NCBI GenBank assembly: GCA_964567485.1
Contig: CAZMMX010000009.1
Location: 22,089 to 86,088 of the forward strand
Direction of reading: 5' to 3'
DNA from: UBA1413 sp964567485
GTDB taxonomy: Bacteria > Bacteroidota > Bacteroidia > Bacteroidales > Prolixibacteraceae
Length of the DNA: 64,000 bases
In this document: positions 34,748 through 46,000 of the stretch, in pieces
How the letters are laid out: each line of letters opens with the position of its first letter
How positions within the stretch are numbered: position 1 is the stretch's first letter
Notes under the pieces: generated by a model
Database searches by the model: none
Told to the model about the DNA's origin: nothing
Seen by the model: only the letters and a program-made list of their open reading frames with translations
Translations under genes and position numbers: made by a program

Positions 34748-36427
34748 ATGACAACCAACCGAAGATCATTTTTCAAAACCGCAGGAGCCGGGGCAGCAGG
34801 CCTGGGTCTGGCTCCCGTACTATCCTTACACTCCTGTGCCGCCCCCGTGGAGGCCTCCGCTGCCGGGAATGACGATCAGCAGCTCTTCATCGGCGATGAT
34901 GTGGCCATTGCCGCCACACAATATGGGAAAGTGCAGGGATTCCTGCTCCGGGGTATCTACAACTTCCGGGGAATCCCCTATGGTGCCGACACCGGGGGAA
35001 AGAACCGTTTTATGCCCCCGCAGCCCCCGGAACCCTGGGAGGGGATCCTTCCGGCGGTATGGTGGGGAAATACAGCCCCCCAGAACATGGACAACCGCTA
35101 CGGCAATGCCTGGGCTTCGTTTGTCGACCACTGGAATTATGACGATGTCAGCGAGGACTGCCTGCGGCTGAACATCTGGACCCCCGCCCTCGATGACGGA
35201 GGCCTCAGGCCCGTGATGGTATGGCTCCATGGTGGCGGATACACGAATGGCAACGGCATCGAGCAGGATGGTTACATGGGTGAAAACCTGAGCCGCAAGG
35301 GCAACATCGTTTTCGTCTCCATCAACCACCGCCTGGGGCCCATCGGGTTCAGCGACCTCTCGGGAGTGGGAGGAGAGAAATATGCCTCCTCGGGGAATGT
35401 CGGGGCCCTCGATATGGTGGCTGCCCTGGAATGGGTGCGCGACAACATCGCCGGCTTTGGCGGTGACCCGGGGAATGTGACCATCATGGGACAGTCGGGT
35501 GGCGGCGCTAAGGTGTGCGTCCTCGCCGCCATGCCTTCAGCACGTGGCCTCATCCACAAGGCGGTCCCCCTCAGCGGCAGCTCTACAGAAGCCCTCAACC
35601 CCGAATACTCCCGGAAACTGGGTGAATATATCCTCAACGAGGCAGGCCTTTCGTCTGCAGAGGTCGATAAACTACAGGAGATCCCCTGGAAGGAGTATCT
35701 GGGGATGGCCCAAACCGCAGCCCGGAAGATGGCGGAAGCACAGCCTTCTCCCGGCATGCGCGGTGGCTTTGCCCCCGTGGCCGACGGCATCATCCTGCCC
35801 AAAGGAAAATTCTACAGCGACCCGGCCGGTCTCTCCTCGGAAGTGCCCATGCTCATATGCACCACCTTCCATGAATGGGGAATGGCCCGTACCAACCCCG
35901 AAATCGAAGCCCTGACTGCCGAAAAAGCCATTGAAATGATGAAAGGAGGCAGCGGCTTCCGCGGGGGCTTCGGCGACAAGGCTGCGGAGGTCTATGAGGC
36001 CTACGCCCGCATTTTCCCACAGGCCAAACCCGTGGAAATCATGACCCTGGCCGCCAGTAACCGCAAAGGAGCCATAGAAACCGCCAATGCCAAAGCCACT
36101 CAGCCAGCACCCGTATACCTCGCCTGGTTCGGATGGGAACCTCCCCTCTTCAACAACCGCATGCGGGCTTTCCACTGCCTCGATATCTGCTTCTGGTACG
36201 CCAACACCGACCTGATGCTTACCCATACCGGCGGGGGGCAGCGCCCTAGAGCCCTCTCCGAAAAAATGAGCGGCACCCTCCTGCAATTCATGCGCAACGG
36301 TAATCCCAACGGGGCCGGACTTCCCGAATGGCCACGTTATACCCCTGAAAACGGGGAAACCATGATCCTCAACGATACCTGCGAGGTGAAAAACGACCCC
36401 GACAGGGAGGCTCGTCAGTTATTATAA
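34748..36427 (+). CDS. Type-B carboxylesterase, Tat-exported lipoprotein
   Basis: This 559-residue member of the cholinesterase/carboxylesterase family has a twin-arginine signal (TNRRSFFKTAGAGAAGLGLAP) ending in a lipobox-like LHSC (Cys30). This suggests export of the folded enzyme and lipid anchoring. Family markers are GKVQGFLLRGIYNFRGIPYG, SEDCLRLNIWTP, VWLHGGGYTNGNG (oxyanion hole) and the nucleophile elbow GQSGGG with Ser250. A His in the region THTGGGQRPRAL-AFHCLDICFW is the expected third triad member. It sits between two GH3 genes, so an ester of a sugar, such as an acetyl or aromatic acid ester, is a reasonable substrate. Confidence 0.88.
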   Translation: MTTNRRSFFKTAGAGAAGLGLAPVLSLHSCAAPVEASAAGNDDQQLFIGDDVAIAATQYGKVQGFLLRGIYNFRGIPYGADTGGKNRFMPPQPPEPWEGILPAVWWGNTAPQNMDNRYGNAWASFVDHWNYDDVSEDCLRLNIWTPALDDGGLRPVMVWLHGGGYTNGNGIEQDGYMGENLSRKGNIVFVSINHRLGPIGFSDLSGVGGEKYASSGNVGALDMVAALEWVRDNIAGFGGDPGNVTIMGQSGGGAKVCVLAAMPSARGLIHKAVPLSGSSTEALNPEYSRKLGEYILNEAGLSSAEVDKLQEIPWKEYLGMAQTAARKMAEAQPSPGMRGGFAPVADGIILPKGKFYSDPAGLSSEVPMLICTTFHEWGMARTNPEIEALTAEKAIEMMKGGSGFRGGFGDKAAEVYEAYARIFPQAKPVEIMTLAASNRKGAIETANAKATQPAPVYLAWFGWEPPLFNNRMRAFHCLDICFWYANTDLMLTHTGGGQRPRALSEKMSGTLLQFMRNGNPNGAGLPEWPRYTPENGETMILNDTCEVKNDPDREARQLL

Positions 36428-36472
36428 TACTTATAAAAGAACTGCACCTTAACCACCTAATGATCATCCATT

Positions 36473-39177
36473 ATGAAAAAACGGACTTTCTCAAGGGTGG
36501 CGATCCCCCTGGGATTGCTATTCCTGGCTTTTTCTGCCATATGGCAGTGTACCCAAAAAACGAATCCCATGAGCGAGGATGAAAAAATAGCCGCCATCCT
36601 CGATTCCCTCACCGTGAAGGAAAAAGCACGCCTGCTGGTAGGTACCGGAATGCACCTTGACCTTCCCGAAGGTTTTGAGCAACTCATCGCCGCCACTTTG
36701 GGACAAGCCGGCGGGAAAAAAGATGCTAAAACCACCGCCGGAGCTGACAGTAGTGATGCCAAACCCACTCCCCCCGGCGGGGGAATGATGAATCCCTTTG
36801 CCGCTCCTCCGCAGGACTCCCTGTACACGGCCGTGGTGGATAAAATCAGAAAATACCTGCCAGGAGCCGCGGGATTCACCATGGAATACCCTGACCTGGG
36901 TGTGACATGCCAGGTTCTGGCCGACGGACCTGCCGGACTGCGGATTTCGCCCCGCCGGAAAGGCGACGACAGCACCTATTTCTGCACGGCCTTCCCCATC
37001 GCCACCCTCCTGGCCTCCTCATGGGATCCACAGCTGGTCGAAGAAGTGGGAAAAGCCATGGGCCGCGAAGTCCTCGAATACGGAGCCGACATTATTCTGG
37101 GCCCCGCCCTGAACATCCAGCGTGATCCCCTGTGCGGACGTAACTTTGAATATTACTCCGAAGATCCCCTGGTGACAGGAACCATGGCCACAGCAATGGT
37201 CAGAGGGGTCCAGTCCAACGGCGTGGGCACCTCTCCAAAACACTTCGCTGCCAACAACTCGGAAACCTACCGCATGTCGGTGAACACCATCGTCAGCGAA
37301 AGGGCCCTCCGCGAAATTTACCTCCGCGGCTTCGAAATGGTGGTAAAAGAGGCGCAACCCTGGACCATCATGTCCTCCTACAACAAGGTCAATGGCGTAT
37401 ATGCCCCGGAAAGCAAAGACCTGCTGACCGCCGTCCTTCGCGGGGACTGGGGTTTTGAAGGTTATGTGATGACCGACTGGGGTGGCGGCAACGACGCCGT
37501 AGCCATGATGAAAGCCGGAAATGATGTGCTGATGCCCGGAACGCCCATGCAGGTCGACGCCATCGTGGCGGCCGTGGAAGCCGGAGAACTCGATGAAGCC
37601 TTACTCGACCAGAATATCACCCGGGTGCTGAAGATCATGTTCAAAACACCGCGCTATAACAACCATACATACAGCAACCAACCCGACCTCCAGAACCATG
37701 CCCTGGTGACCCGCCAGGCAGCCACCGACGGAATGGTCCTCCTGAAAAATGAAGAAAACACCCTCCCCCTTGCGGCGGAGGTGAAAACAGTGGCTGCTTT
37801 CGGCAATACTTCTTACGACTTCATCTCAGGAGGCACCGGCAGCGGCGACGTGAACGAAGCCTACACCATCTCCCTCACCCAGGGGCTCCTCAACGGCGGT
37901 TATTCTCCCGATGAAGAACTCATGACTGTTTATACGGAATTCATGAAGGCCGCCCGTGAAAAGAAAGGCCCTCCCAAAAACATTCTGGCCGCCCTTATGG
38001 GGGGTAAGCAGCCTCTCGAAGAGATGCCCCTTGATGCCGCCGTGGCCGCCAAAATGGCTGAAAAAGCCGACATAGCCCTGGTGACCATCGGCCGCAATGC
38101 CGGAGAAGGCCAGGACCGCACCGCCACCGAAGGCGATTTCCTGCTTTCCGCCACCGAGAAAGAACTCATCAAAAATGTCTCAGAAGCCTTCCGCGCCAAA
38201 GGCAAAAAAACCGTGGTCATCCTCAATATTGCCGGGGTTATAGAAACCGCCTCCTGGCGTGACCTCCCCGATGCCATCCTCCTGGCCTGGCAACCCGGAC
38301 AGGAAGGGGGGAACTCCGTGGTAGACCTCCTGTCAGGGAAGGTATCCCCTTCAGGAAAACTGGCGGCTACCTTCCCGCTGAAATACAGCGACTGCCCTTC
38401 GGCCATTAACTTCCCCGGAACGCCGCTCCCGGAAGTGAAAGAGGCTGACCAAACCGGCGATCTCTCGGGATTTTCCATGATGAAGCGTGTTCCCTGGCAG
38501 ATCGTCTACGAGGAAGATATCTTCGTGGGATACCGCTATTTCAACACCTTCAGGATTCCCGTGGCTTATGAATTCGGGTACGGCCTCTCTTACACCACCT
38601 TTGAGATTTCCAATCTGAAACCCGACAGCCCCGAATTTTCAGGCAAGCTGACCGTCACCGCCGACGTAAAGAATAGCGGCAGCCGGGCAGGACGTGAAGT
38701 GGTTCAACTCTACCTGACAGCCCCCGCCGGAACTCTGGAAAAACCGGAATCGGTGCTGGTGGCCTTCGGAAAAACAAAATTACTGCAGCCCGGAGAAAGC
38801 GAAACCCTGAGCTTCACCATCGAAACCCGCGACTTCGCCGCCTTTNNNNNNNNNNNNNNNNNNNNNNNNNNNNNNNNNNNNNNNNNNNNNNNNNNNNNNN
38901 NNNNNNNNNNNNNNNNNNNNNNNNNNNNNNNNNNNNNNNNNNNNNCGGAGAAAGCGAAACCCTGAGCTTCACCATCGAAACCCGCGACTTCGCCGCCTTT
39001 GATGAAGCCATATCGGGGTGGGTCGCAGAAGCCGGGATGTATACCCTCAGGGCCGGAAACTCATCGCGCAACCTGCCCCTAAGCGCCAGTTTCACCATTG
39101 GCAAGGATATCGATGGAGGAAAAGTCATCAAAGCCCTGGCGCCGCAAGTTCCCATCAGCCGTCTGTCACACAGGTAA
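36473..39177 (+). CDS. GH3 beta-glucosidase-type lipoprotein, interrupted by a scaffold gap
   Basis: Read literally, the frame runs into 100 Ns and shifts to an early stop at 38965. Removing the Ns and one copy of the flanking 55-bp duplication restores a continuous frame: residue 791 (end of RDFAAF at 38845) joins DEAISGW at 39001 and ends at TAA 39177, giving 849 residues. The signal is lipoprotein-like (FSAIWQC). The barrel begins IAAILDSLTVKEKARLLVGTG, has KHFAANNSETYRMSVN, and the nucleophile is D335 (VMTDWGGGNDAV). The sandwich domain starts GMVLLKNEENTLPL, and FnIII follows GYGLSYTTFEIS. A low-complexity Ala/Gly/Pro insertion lies near 83-117. It is 45 bases after the carboxylesterase. 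Confidence 0.88.
38791..39000. other. Second scaffold gap flanked by an exact 55-bp duplication (artefact)
   Basis: Bases 38791-38845 and 38946-39000 are identical over 55 bases and enclose 100 Ns (38846-38945). The duplicated piece encodes the same peptide ending RDFAAF, and collapsing it restores a GH3 reading frame. This shows that the gap is a join artefact rather than missing sequence. Confidence 0.93.
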
Positions 39178-39297
39178 TCAGAAACTCAACGAAGGATTGC
39201 CTTACCTTTTCGCGGAACTATCACCCCAATGATGGAATTCCAGCACGACATCAGGATTTCATGCAGCAGACTCTATTAACAAAAATTCTTCCGTAGG

Positions 39298-41646
39298 ATG
39301 CATTTTCAAGAGACATACCTCACACCGCCCCGCAGAAGGGGCGGTTTTTTCCTGTTGCTGGCGGCAGCAGTTTTGGCAGTTTCCGGGTGCGGCCCGTCTA
39401 CCACACCCGTTGAAAAAGAGGGGTGGATCCTGGTAAGCCAGCCCAAAGGCCCTGACCTGGGATATTCGCCCTCCTCGGGTGTGCCGTTGCTCACCGTGAA
39501 CCGTCTGACCTTCAAGGACCTGAACCGTAACAGTCAGCTCGATCCTTATGAGGACTGGCGGCTCACCGCTGACGAGCGTGCTGCGGATCTGGCAGCCAGG
39601 ATGAGTGTGGAGCAGATCGCCGGACTGATGCTCTACAGCGGGCACCAGTCTATTCCCATGGCCGGCGGCGGCCGTTACGGGGCTACCTACAACGGGAAAC
39701 CCTTCCCTGAAAGCGGAGCCGCCGCCTCCGACCTCAGTGATTCCCAGAGGAAATTCCTTACCGAAGACCACCTGCGCCATGTGCTGATCACCTCGGTAGA
39801 AACTCCGGAAATTGCCGCCCGCTGGAACAACAACGCCCAGGCCCTGGTCGAGGGTATCGGGATGGGCATCCCCGCCAATAACAGTTCCGACCCGCGTCAT
39901 GGCAGCGACTCCTATGCCGAATACAACGCCGGAGCTGGGGGGAAGATCTCCATGTGGCCGGGTACCCTGGGCATTGCCGCCTCCTTCGACCCCGCCCTGA
40001 TGCGGCAATTCGGCGATATCGCCTCCAGGGAATACCGGGCCCTGGGAATCACCACGGCCTTGTCACCCCAAATCGACCTGGCCACAGAACCCCGCTGGAG
40101 CCGCTTTGACGGCACCATGGGAGAAGACCCCCAATTGGCAGCCGACATGGCCCGGGCCTACACCGACGGCTTCCAGACTTCCACGGGCGAGGATGAAATA
40201 TCGGGTGGCTGGGGATATGCCAGTGTCAACGCCATGGTCAAACATTGGCCCGGCGGTGGCCCCGAAGAGGGCGGCCGCGACGGCCACTTCGGCTACGGCG
40301 CCTATGCCGTATACCCCGGCAATAACCTGAAAGACCACCTGATACCCTTCACCGAAGGAGCTTTTAAACTGGAAGGCTCCACCGGCATGGCTTCGGCGGT
40401 CATGCCCTATTATACCATCTCTTTTAACCAGGACACCATCAACGGCGAAAATGTCGGCAATGCCTACAACAAAACCCTCATCACGGATCTGCTCCGCGGA
40501 AAATATGGCTACGACGGCGTGGTATGCACCGACTGGATGATCACTAAAGACGCCCACAATGTATACGATTTTGAAGGCAAGTGCTGGGGTGTCGAAAACC
40601 TTTCCGAAGCAGAACGCCATTACAAAGCCATCATGGCCGGGGTCGACCAGTTCGGCGGCAACAACGAAATGGGCCCCGTTATGGAAGCCTACCAGATCGG
40701 AGTGGCAGAACACGGTGAAGAATTCATGCGCCAGCGGTTCGAAAAGTCAGCCATCAGGCTCTTGCGCAACATCTTCCGCACTGGCCTTTTTGAAAATCCG
40801 TACCTCGACGCCGCAGAAACCGCCCAAACCGTCGGCAAACCCGAATTCATGAAAGCTGGTTATGACGCCCAGCTCAGGTCAGTGGTCATGCTGAAAAACA
40901 AAGATAAGGTGCTTCCCCTGGACAAGGGGTTGAAGGTGTACCTCCCCAAGAAATACATCCCCGGGGGGAGGAACTGGTTCGGCATGGAAACCCCGGAAAA
41001 GTGGGTTGACGCGCTGAACCCCGCCGTTGCCGGGCGATACTTCACGCTGACCGAAAACCCGGAAGAGGCCGACCTGGCCGTGGTATGCATCGACAGCCCA
41101 AAGGGAGGTACGGGTTATTCCCCGGAAGATGCGGCCAGCGGAGGAACCGGGTATCTCCCCATTTCGCTCCAATACGCTCCCTATACTGCCACCGAAGCCC
41201 GCGACCCCTCCCTGGCCGGGGGAAGCCCGTTTGAAAATTTCACCAACCGCTCCACCAAGGGGAAAAGCATACAAACGGCCAATGCCATCGACATGAAAAC
41301 GGTAAACGACACCAAAATGCGGATGAAGGACAAACCAGTCATCGTGGTGGTCAAAGTTACCAATCCCATGGTCTTCGCCGAAGTGGAACCCGCCGCATCA
41401 GCGATCCTGGTCCACATGGGAGTCCAGGACCAGGCCCTGCTTGACCTTCTCACCGGTGCGGGGGAACCCTCAGCGCTCCTCCCCTTCCAAATGCCGGCAG
41501 ACATGGCCACCGTCGAACAACAGGCCGAAGATGTGCCCCGCGACATGAAATGCTATTTTGATACCGAAGGGAACCGCTATGACTTCGCCTTTGGAATGAA
41601 CTGGAATGGGGTTATTGACGACGAAAGGGTGACCCGCTACAAATAG
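39298..41646 (+). CDS. Divergent GH3 family lipoprotein
   Basis: This 782-residue protein has the signal RRRGGFFLLLAAAVLAVSGC with a clean lipobox. Its barrel begins ADLAARMSVEQIAGLMLYSG and includes EPRWSRFDGTMGEDPQLAADM. The HWPGGGPEEGGRDGHFGYG loop replaces the usual KHF/Y-A-N block, and VCTDWMITKDAH carries the likely nucleophile D412. The C-terminal sandwich begins SVVMLKNKDKVLPL. The usual FnIII domain is absent and the protein ends soon after FAFGMNW, unlike the other three GH3 proteins here. The glycine-rich loop and the extended region before the barrel suggest a different subgroup and substrate. Codons 9-17 lie in a terminator-like hairpin. Confidence 0.85.
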   Translation: MHFQETYLTPPRRRGGFFLLLAAAVLAVSGCGPSTTPVEKEGWILVSQPKGPDLGYSPSSGVPLLTVNRLTFKDLNRNSQLDPYEDWRLTADERAADLAARMSVEQIAGLMLYSGHQSIPMAGGGRYGATYNGKPFPESGAAASDLSDSQRKFLTEDHLRHVLITSVETPEIAARWNNNAQALVEGIGMGIPANNSSDPRHGSDSYAEYNAGAGGKISMWPGTLGIAASFDPALMRQFGDIASREYRALGITTALSPQIDLATEPRWSRFDGTMGEDPQLAADMARAYTDGFQTSTGEDEISGGWGYASVNAMVKHWPGGGPEEGGRDGHFGYGAYAVYPGNNLKDHLIPFTEGAFKLEGSTGMASAVMPYYTISFNQDTINGENVGNAYNKTLITDLLRGKYGYDGVVCTDWMITKDAHNVYDFEGKCWGVENLSEAERHYKAIMAGVDQFGGNNEMGPVMEAYQIGVAEHGEEFMRQRFEKSAIRLLRNIFRTGLFENPYLDAAETAQTVGKPEFMKAGYDAQLRSVVMLKNKDKVLPLDKGLKVYLPKKYIPGGRNWFGMETPEKWVDALNPAVAGRYFTLTENPEEADLAVVCIDSPKGGTGYSPEDAASGGTGYLPISLQYAPYTATEARDPSLAGGSPFENFTNRSTKGKSIQTANAIDMKTVNDTKMRMKDKPVIVVVKVTNPMVFAEVEPAASAILVHMGVQDQALLDLLTGAGEPSALLPFQMPADMATVEQQAEDVPRDMKCYFDTEGNRYDFAFGMNWNGVIDDERVTRYK
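39324..39350 (+). terminator. Terminator-like hairpin inside the signal-peptide codons of the divergent GH3
   Basis: ACCGCCCC and GGGGCGGT form a perfect 8-bp stem with loop GCAGAA, followed directly by a run of six Ts. It has every feature of an intrinsic terminator, yet it starts 26 bases inside the coding frame of the 39298 gene and encodes the PPRRRGGFF part of its signal peptide. It lies 147 bases after the corrected stop of the previous GH3. Confidence 0.7.
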
Positions 41647-41813
41647 GCCACACCTACCCTCCCAATGGAAGAAGCCTGTCCATGACCCCTTTTCACCTCC
41701 TCTCAGCCGGCAGTTTTTAGACCCGGAGGGGCATATTCTGATGATGACTTACTGAGCCACGATAAAATGGACTCATTAACATCCTGTTATGAAAAAAAAA
41801 GGGTTATCCGTTT

Positions 41814-41821
41814 TACTTTTG
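41814..41821 (+). promoter_or_regulatory. Candidate -7 element of the efflux operon
   Basis: TACTTTTG is an exact TAnnTTTG match, 71 bases before the ATG at 41893. No clear -33 TTTG is seen. It lies in the 246-base gap between the GH3 array and the efflux genes, where a new promoter is expected. Confidence 0.45.
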
Positions 41822-41892
41822 CACTTCATAGCAGTCAAAGAGTATTGACTGAACTTTTTCATAGCTGAAGGGTTATTAACAGAAATTTTTCG

Positions 41893-43041
41893 ATGGCGCT
41901 GACGAACAAGCAAATTACGAGGTGGGTCACCCTGGTACTGACGTTACTGGTGATCGCAGGGATTGTTTTTTTTCCAAAAATCAAACCCCTTTTCACAAAA
42001 GATAAAGATGGAGCGGTCATGGGACAAAGGGGCCCGGGGGGAGGCCCCGGCATGCGGGGACAGGGGGCTCAACAAACTCTGGCCAGCGGATATGTGCTGG
42101 TTCCCACCCGCATGTTTGAGCTGATCTATGCCACCGGCTCCCTGTTGCCCGATGAAGAGGTGGAACTCTCGTTTGAGACTTCCGGGAAAATTGTGGCCAT
42201 CTATTTCACCGAGGGGAAAAGGGTCAATAAAGGACAGTTGCTGGCCAAGATCAACGACCGTCCACTGCAGGCCCAGCGCCTCAAACTGCAAGCCCAGAAA
42301 AAGCTGACGGAAGAGAAGGAATTCCGCCAGCGGCAACTGCTTGACCGCGACGCCATCAGCCGGGAGAGCTACGACCAGGTGGCCACGGAACTCCAAGCCC
42401 TCGAAGCCGATATTTTGCTGATTGAAGCCCGGATTGCCGAAACCGAACTACGCGCACCTTTTGACGGCGTGGTAGGATTACGCAAAGTCAGCGAAGGGGC
42501 ATATGCCACTCCCCAAACAAAAATCGTACAGCTGGTGAAAATCAGCCCGCTGAAAATCGAATTTTCCGTTTCTGAAAAATATGCCGGCCAAATCACCGTG
42601 GGATATCCCATTACCTTCGAAGTTGACGGCATATCGCAAACCTTCTCTGCCAGCGTATACGCCATTGACCCCAAGGTGAATGTCGATACCCGCATGATTG
42701 CGGTCAGGGCCATGTATTCCAACCGGAATGAAGAACTCAAACCCGGCCGGTTTGCGAGTGTCAGGGCACAATTATCGGAAATTCCCGAAGCCATTTCCAT
42801 TCCCACGGAAGCCGTCATTCCTGAAATGGACGGAGAGCGGGTATTTGTCTACAAAAATGGCAAAGCCGAACAACGGAGAGTCTCTCTGGGATTACGCACT
42901 GAATCGCATGTTCAGGTACGGGAGGGGTTGCAGTTCGGGGATACCCTGCTGACCACGGCCATTCTGCAGTTAAGGGAGGGGTTGCCGGTTCAGCTCGACA
43001 CCCTGGTCACCAACAAAAATCCTGAAATCCCCGCCTTATGA
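41893..43041 (+). CDS. RND efflux periplasmic adaptor (membrane fusion protein)
   Basis: This 382-residue protein has one N-terminal membrane helix (WVTLVLTLLVIAGIVFF) and then a glycine-rich linker (QRGPGGGPGMRGQG, near 45-58) before the adaptor core. The biotinyl-lipoyl-like halves are SFETSGKIVAIYFTEGKRVNKGQLLAKI and ETELRAPFDGVVGLRKVSEGAY. They flank an alpha-hairpin of about 65 residues rich in Gln, Lys and Glu. Beta-barrel and membrane-proximal domains follow (FSVSEKYAGQITVGYP, SIPTEAVIPEMDGERVFV). It links the inner-membrane pump to the TolC-like channel encoded downstream. Its stop overlaps the next start (ATGA), so translation is coupled. Confidence 0.92.
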   Translation: MALTNKQITRWVTLVLTLLVIAGIVFFPKIKPLFTKDKDGAVMGQRGPGGGPGMRGQGAQQTLASGYVLVPTRMFELIYATGSLLPDEEVELSFETSGKIVAIYFTEGKRVNKGQLLAKINDRPLQAQRLKLQAQKKLTEEKEFRQRQLLDRDAISRESYDQVATELQALEADILLIEARIAETELRAPFDGVVGLRKVSEGAYATPQTKIVQLVKISPLKIEFSVSEKYAGQITVGYPITFEVDGISQTFSASVYAIDPKVNVDTRMIAVRAMYSNRNEELKPGRFASVRAQLSEIPEAISIPTEAVIPEMDGERVFVYKNGKAEQRRVSLGLRTESHVQVREGLQFGDTLLTTAILQLREGLPVQLDTLVTNKNPEIPAL

Positions 43042-46000
43042 GCATTGCCTCCACCAGTATAAAGCGTCCTGTACTGGCGACGGTTTTTTCGCTGGTCATT
43101 CTGCTTTTCGGGTTGATCGGGATCACCTACCTGGGAGTCAGGGAATTCCCCAGTGTCGACCCGCCCATCATTTCCGTGAGCACCTCTTATCCGGGAGCCA
43201 ACTCCGACGTTATAGAAACCCAGATTACCGAACCCCTGGAACAGTCCATCAACGGGATCCCGGGAATCAGAACGCTCACCAGCCGCAGCAGCCAGGGAAG
43301 CAGCAATATTTCTGTCGAATTTGAGCTGTCGGTCGATTTGGAAACCGCCGCCAACGATGTACGCGACAAGGTTTCCCAGGCACAACGGTTCCTTCCCCGT
43401 GACTGTGATCCGCCGACCGTTTCCAAGGCCGATGCCGATGCCAGCCCCATCATGATGATCGCCGTGAAGAGCCCAAAGCGCTCGTTGCTCGAACTTTCTG
43501 AAATTGCTGAACTTACCTTTAAGGAGCAGTTACAGACCATTTCAGGCGTCAGTGCCGTGATGATCTGGGGTGAAAAACGGTATGCCATGCGGTTGTGGCT
43601 CGACCCGGCCAAACTGGCCGGATACCAGATGACCCCCCTCGATGTCCGGAATGCCATACAGAGGGAAAACGTGGAACTCCCCGCTGGCAGCGTTGAAGGG
43701 AATACCACCCAGCTGACCATCCGTACCCTGGGACTGATGACTACCCCCGCGGAATTCAACAACCTGATCATCCGCCAGTCAGGCGATCAGCTGATCAGGG
43801 TGAAAGACATCGGCCGCGCCGAACTGGGTCCTGAGGACCTGCGAGGCATCATGAAGATGAACGGCATCCCCATGGTGGCCACCGTAGTCGTTCCCCAGCC
43901 GGGTGCCAACCACATCGATATTGTCGATGATGTGTATGAACGCCTGGAATATATCAAAAAAGACCTTCCCGACGATGTGGTCATCGAAGTCGGCTTCGAC
44001 AATACCGAGTACATCCGCTCCTCCATCAAAGAGGTGATGACCACCATATACCTGGCCTTCGTACTTGTGGTGATCATAATTTTCATTTTCCTCCGCGACT
44101 GGCGTACCACCCTGATTCCTATCCTGGTCATCCCCGTATCCCTGGTAGGGGCCTTCTTCGTCATGTACCTCGCCGATTTCACCATCAACGTGCTTACCCT
44201 GCTGGCCATCGTGCTTTCGATCGGACTGGTGGTTGATGACGCCATTGTGATGATGGAGAACATCTATGTGAAAATTGAAAAGGGTATGACCCCCCTGGAA
44301 GCCGGATTAAAAGGATCTGACGAAATTTTCTTCGCCATCATTGCCACCACCATCACCCTGGTGGCCGTCTTTATTCCCATCGTTTTCCTCGAGGGAATGA
44401 CCGGCCGTTTGTTCAGGGAATTCAGTATCGTGATCGCCGGTGCCGTCGCTATCTCCTCGTTCGTGGCTCTGACCCTTACCCCCATGCTCTCAACAAAACT
44501 GCTGAAGACCAGGCATAAAAGAAGTAAAGCTTTCAACTGGTCAGAGAAGTATTTTGTTAAGCTCAACAACGTGTATCAGAGTACACTCGACGCATTTCTC
44601 AGAAAAAAAATCTGGGCAGTGGTCATCCTGCTGATTTCCGGAGGTTTGATTTTCTACTTGTGGAGCAACATACCTGCAGAAATGGCCCCCCTGGAAGACC
44701 GGTCACAAATGAATATCAACATCACATCACAGGAAGGTTCGACCTATGAATTCAACCTGGCGTATGTGGAAGACCTGGGCAACCTGGTGGAGCAGACCGT
44801 TCCTGAGGCAGAGATGGTAACCACTATGATCCGCGGCGGCGGCGGATTTGTGCGGGTTGTCCTCAAGGATCCTTCGGAACGGGAACGGTCACAGCAGGAA
44901 ATTGCCAATCAGCTCACCGCGGAATTGCGAAAAAAGACCAAAGCCCGCTCCAATGTGATGCAGCAATCCACCTTCGGAGGCCGGAGAGCCGGACTACCCA
45001 TCCAATATGTGCTGCAGGCCACCAGTATTGAAAAACTCAGGGAGGTCCTTCCCGCCTTCATGGCTGCTGTGAACGAAAACCCCACCTTTGTGATGGCCGA
45101 TGTCAACCTGAAGTTCACCAAACCCGAACTCCAGATCGTAATCAACCGTGATAAGGCCAACCTGCTGGGTGTTTCCACCCAGAATATCGGGCAAACGCTA
45201 CAGCTGGCCCTCAGCGGACAGCGGTTCGGCTATTTCATCATGAACGGGAAACAATATCAGATTTTCGGGGAACTTCACCGACAAGACCGCAACAAACCCC
45301 TTGACCTGAAATCGTTGTACGTCAGAAGCAATAACGGCGCCATGATCCAGCTCGACAATTTCGTCACCCTGGTCGAGACCACGGCTCCTCCCCAATTATA
45401 CCGCTACAACCGTTTCGTGGCCGCCACCATATCGGCAGGCCTTGCCGAAGGAAAGACCATCAGCCAGGGCCTCGAAGAAATGGATAAAATTGCCGCCACT
45501 GTGCTCGACGACACCTTCCGCACTGCCTTGGCGGGCGACTCCAAGGACTTTACCGAAAGCTCCAGCAGCCTCATGTTTGCCTTCCTGCTGGCTATCCTGC
45601 TTATTTTCCTGGTCCTTAGCGCACAGTTCGAGAGTTTCAAAGACCCCATCATTGTGATGATGACCGTGCCCCTGGCCCTCACCGGAGCCTTGGTCTTCAT
45701 GTGGACCTTCGGGGTGACCATGAACATCTTCAGTCAAATAGGCATCATCATGCTCATCGGTCTGGTCTCCAAAAACGGGATCCTCATCGTGGAATTCGCC
45801 AACCAGCGCAAGGAAGCCGGCTATAACAAGGCCGACGCCATCCGTTATTCCGCAGCGGCCCGTTTCCGGCCTATCCTGATGACCAGCCTCTCCACCATTT
45901 TGGGAATCCTCCCCCTGGCCCTGGGCTGGGGCGAAGGCGCCCAAAGCCGCGTAGCCATGGGTATCGCCGTCGTCGGCGGGATGACCCTCTCCATGGTGCT

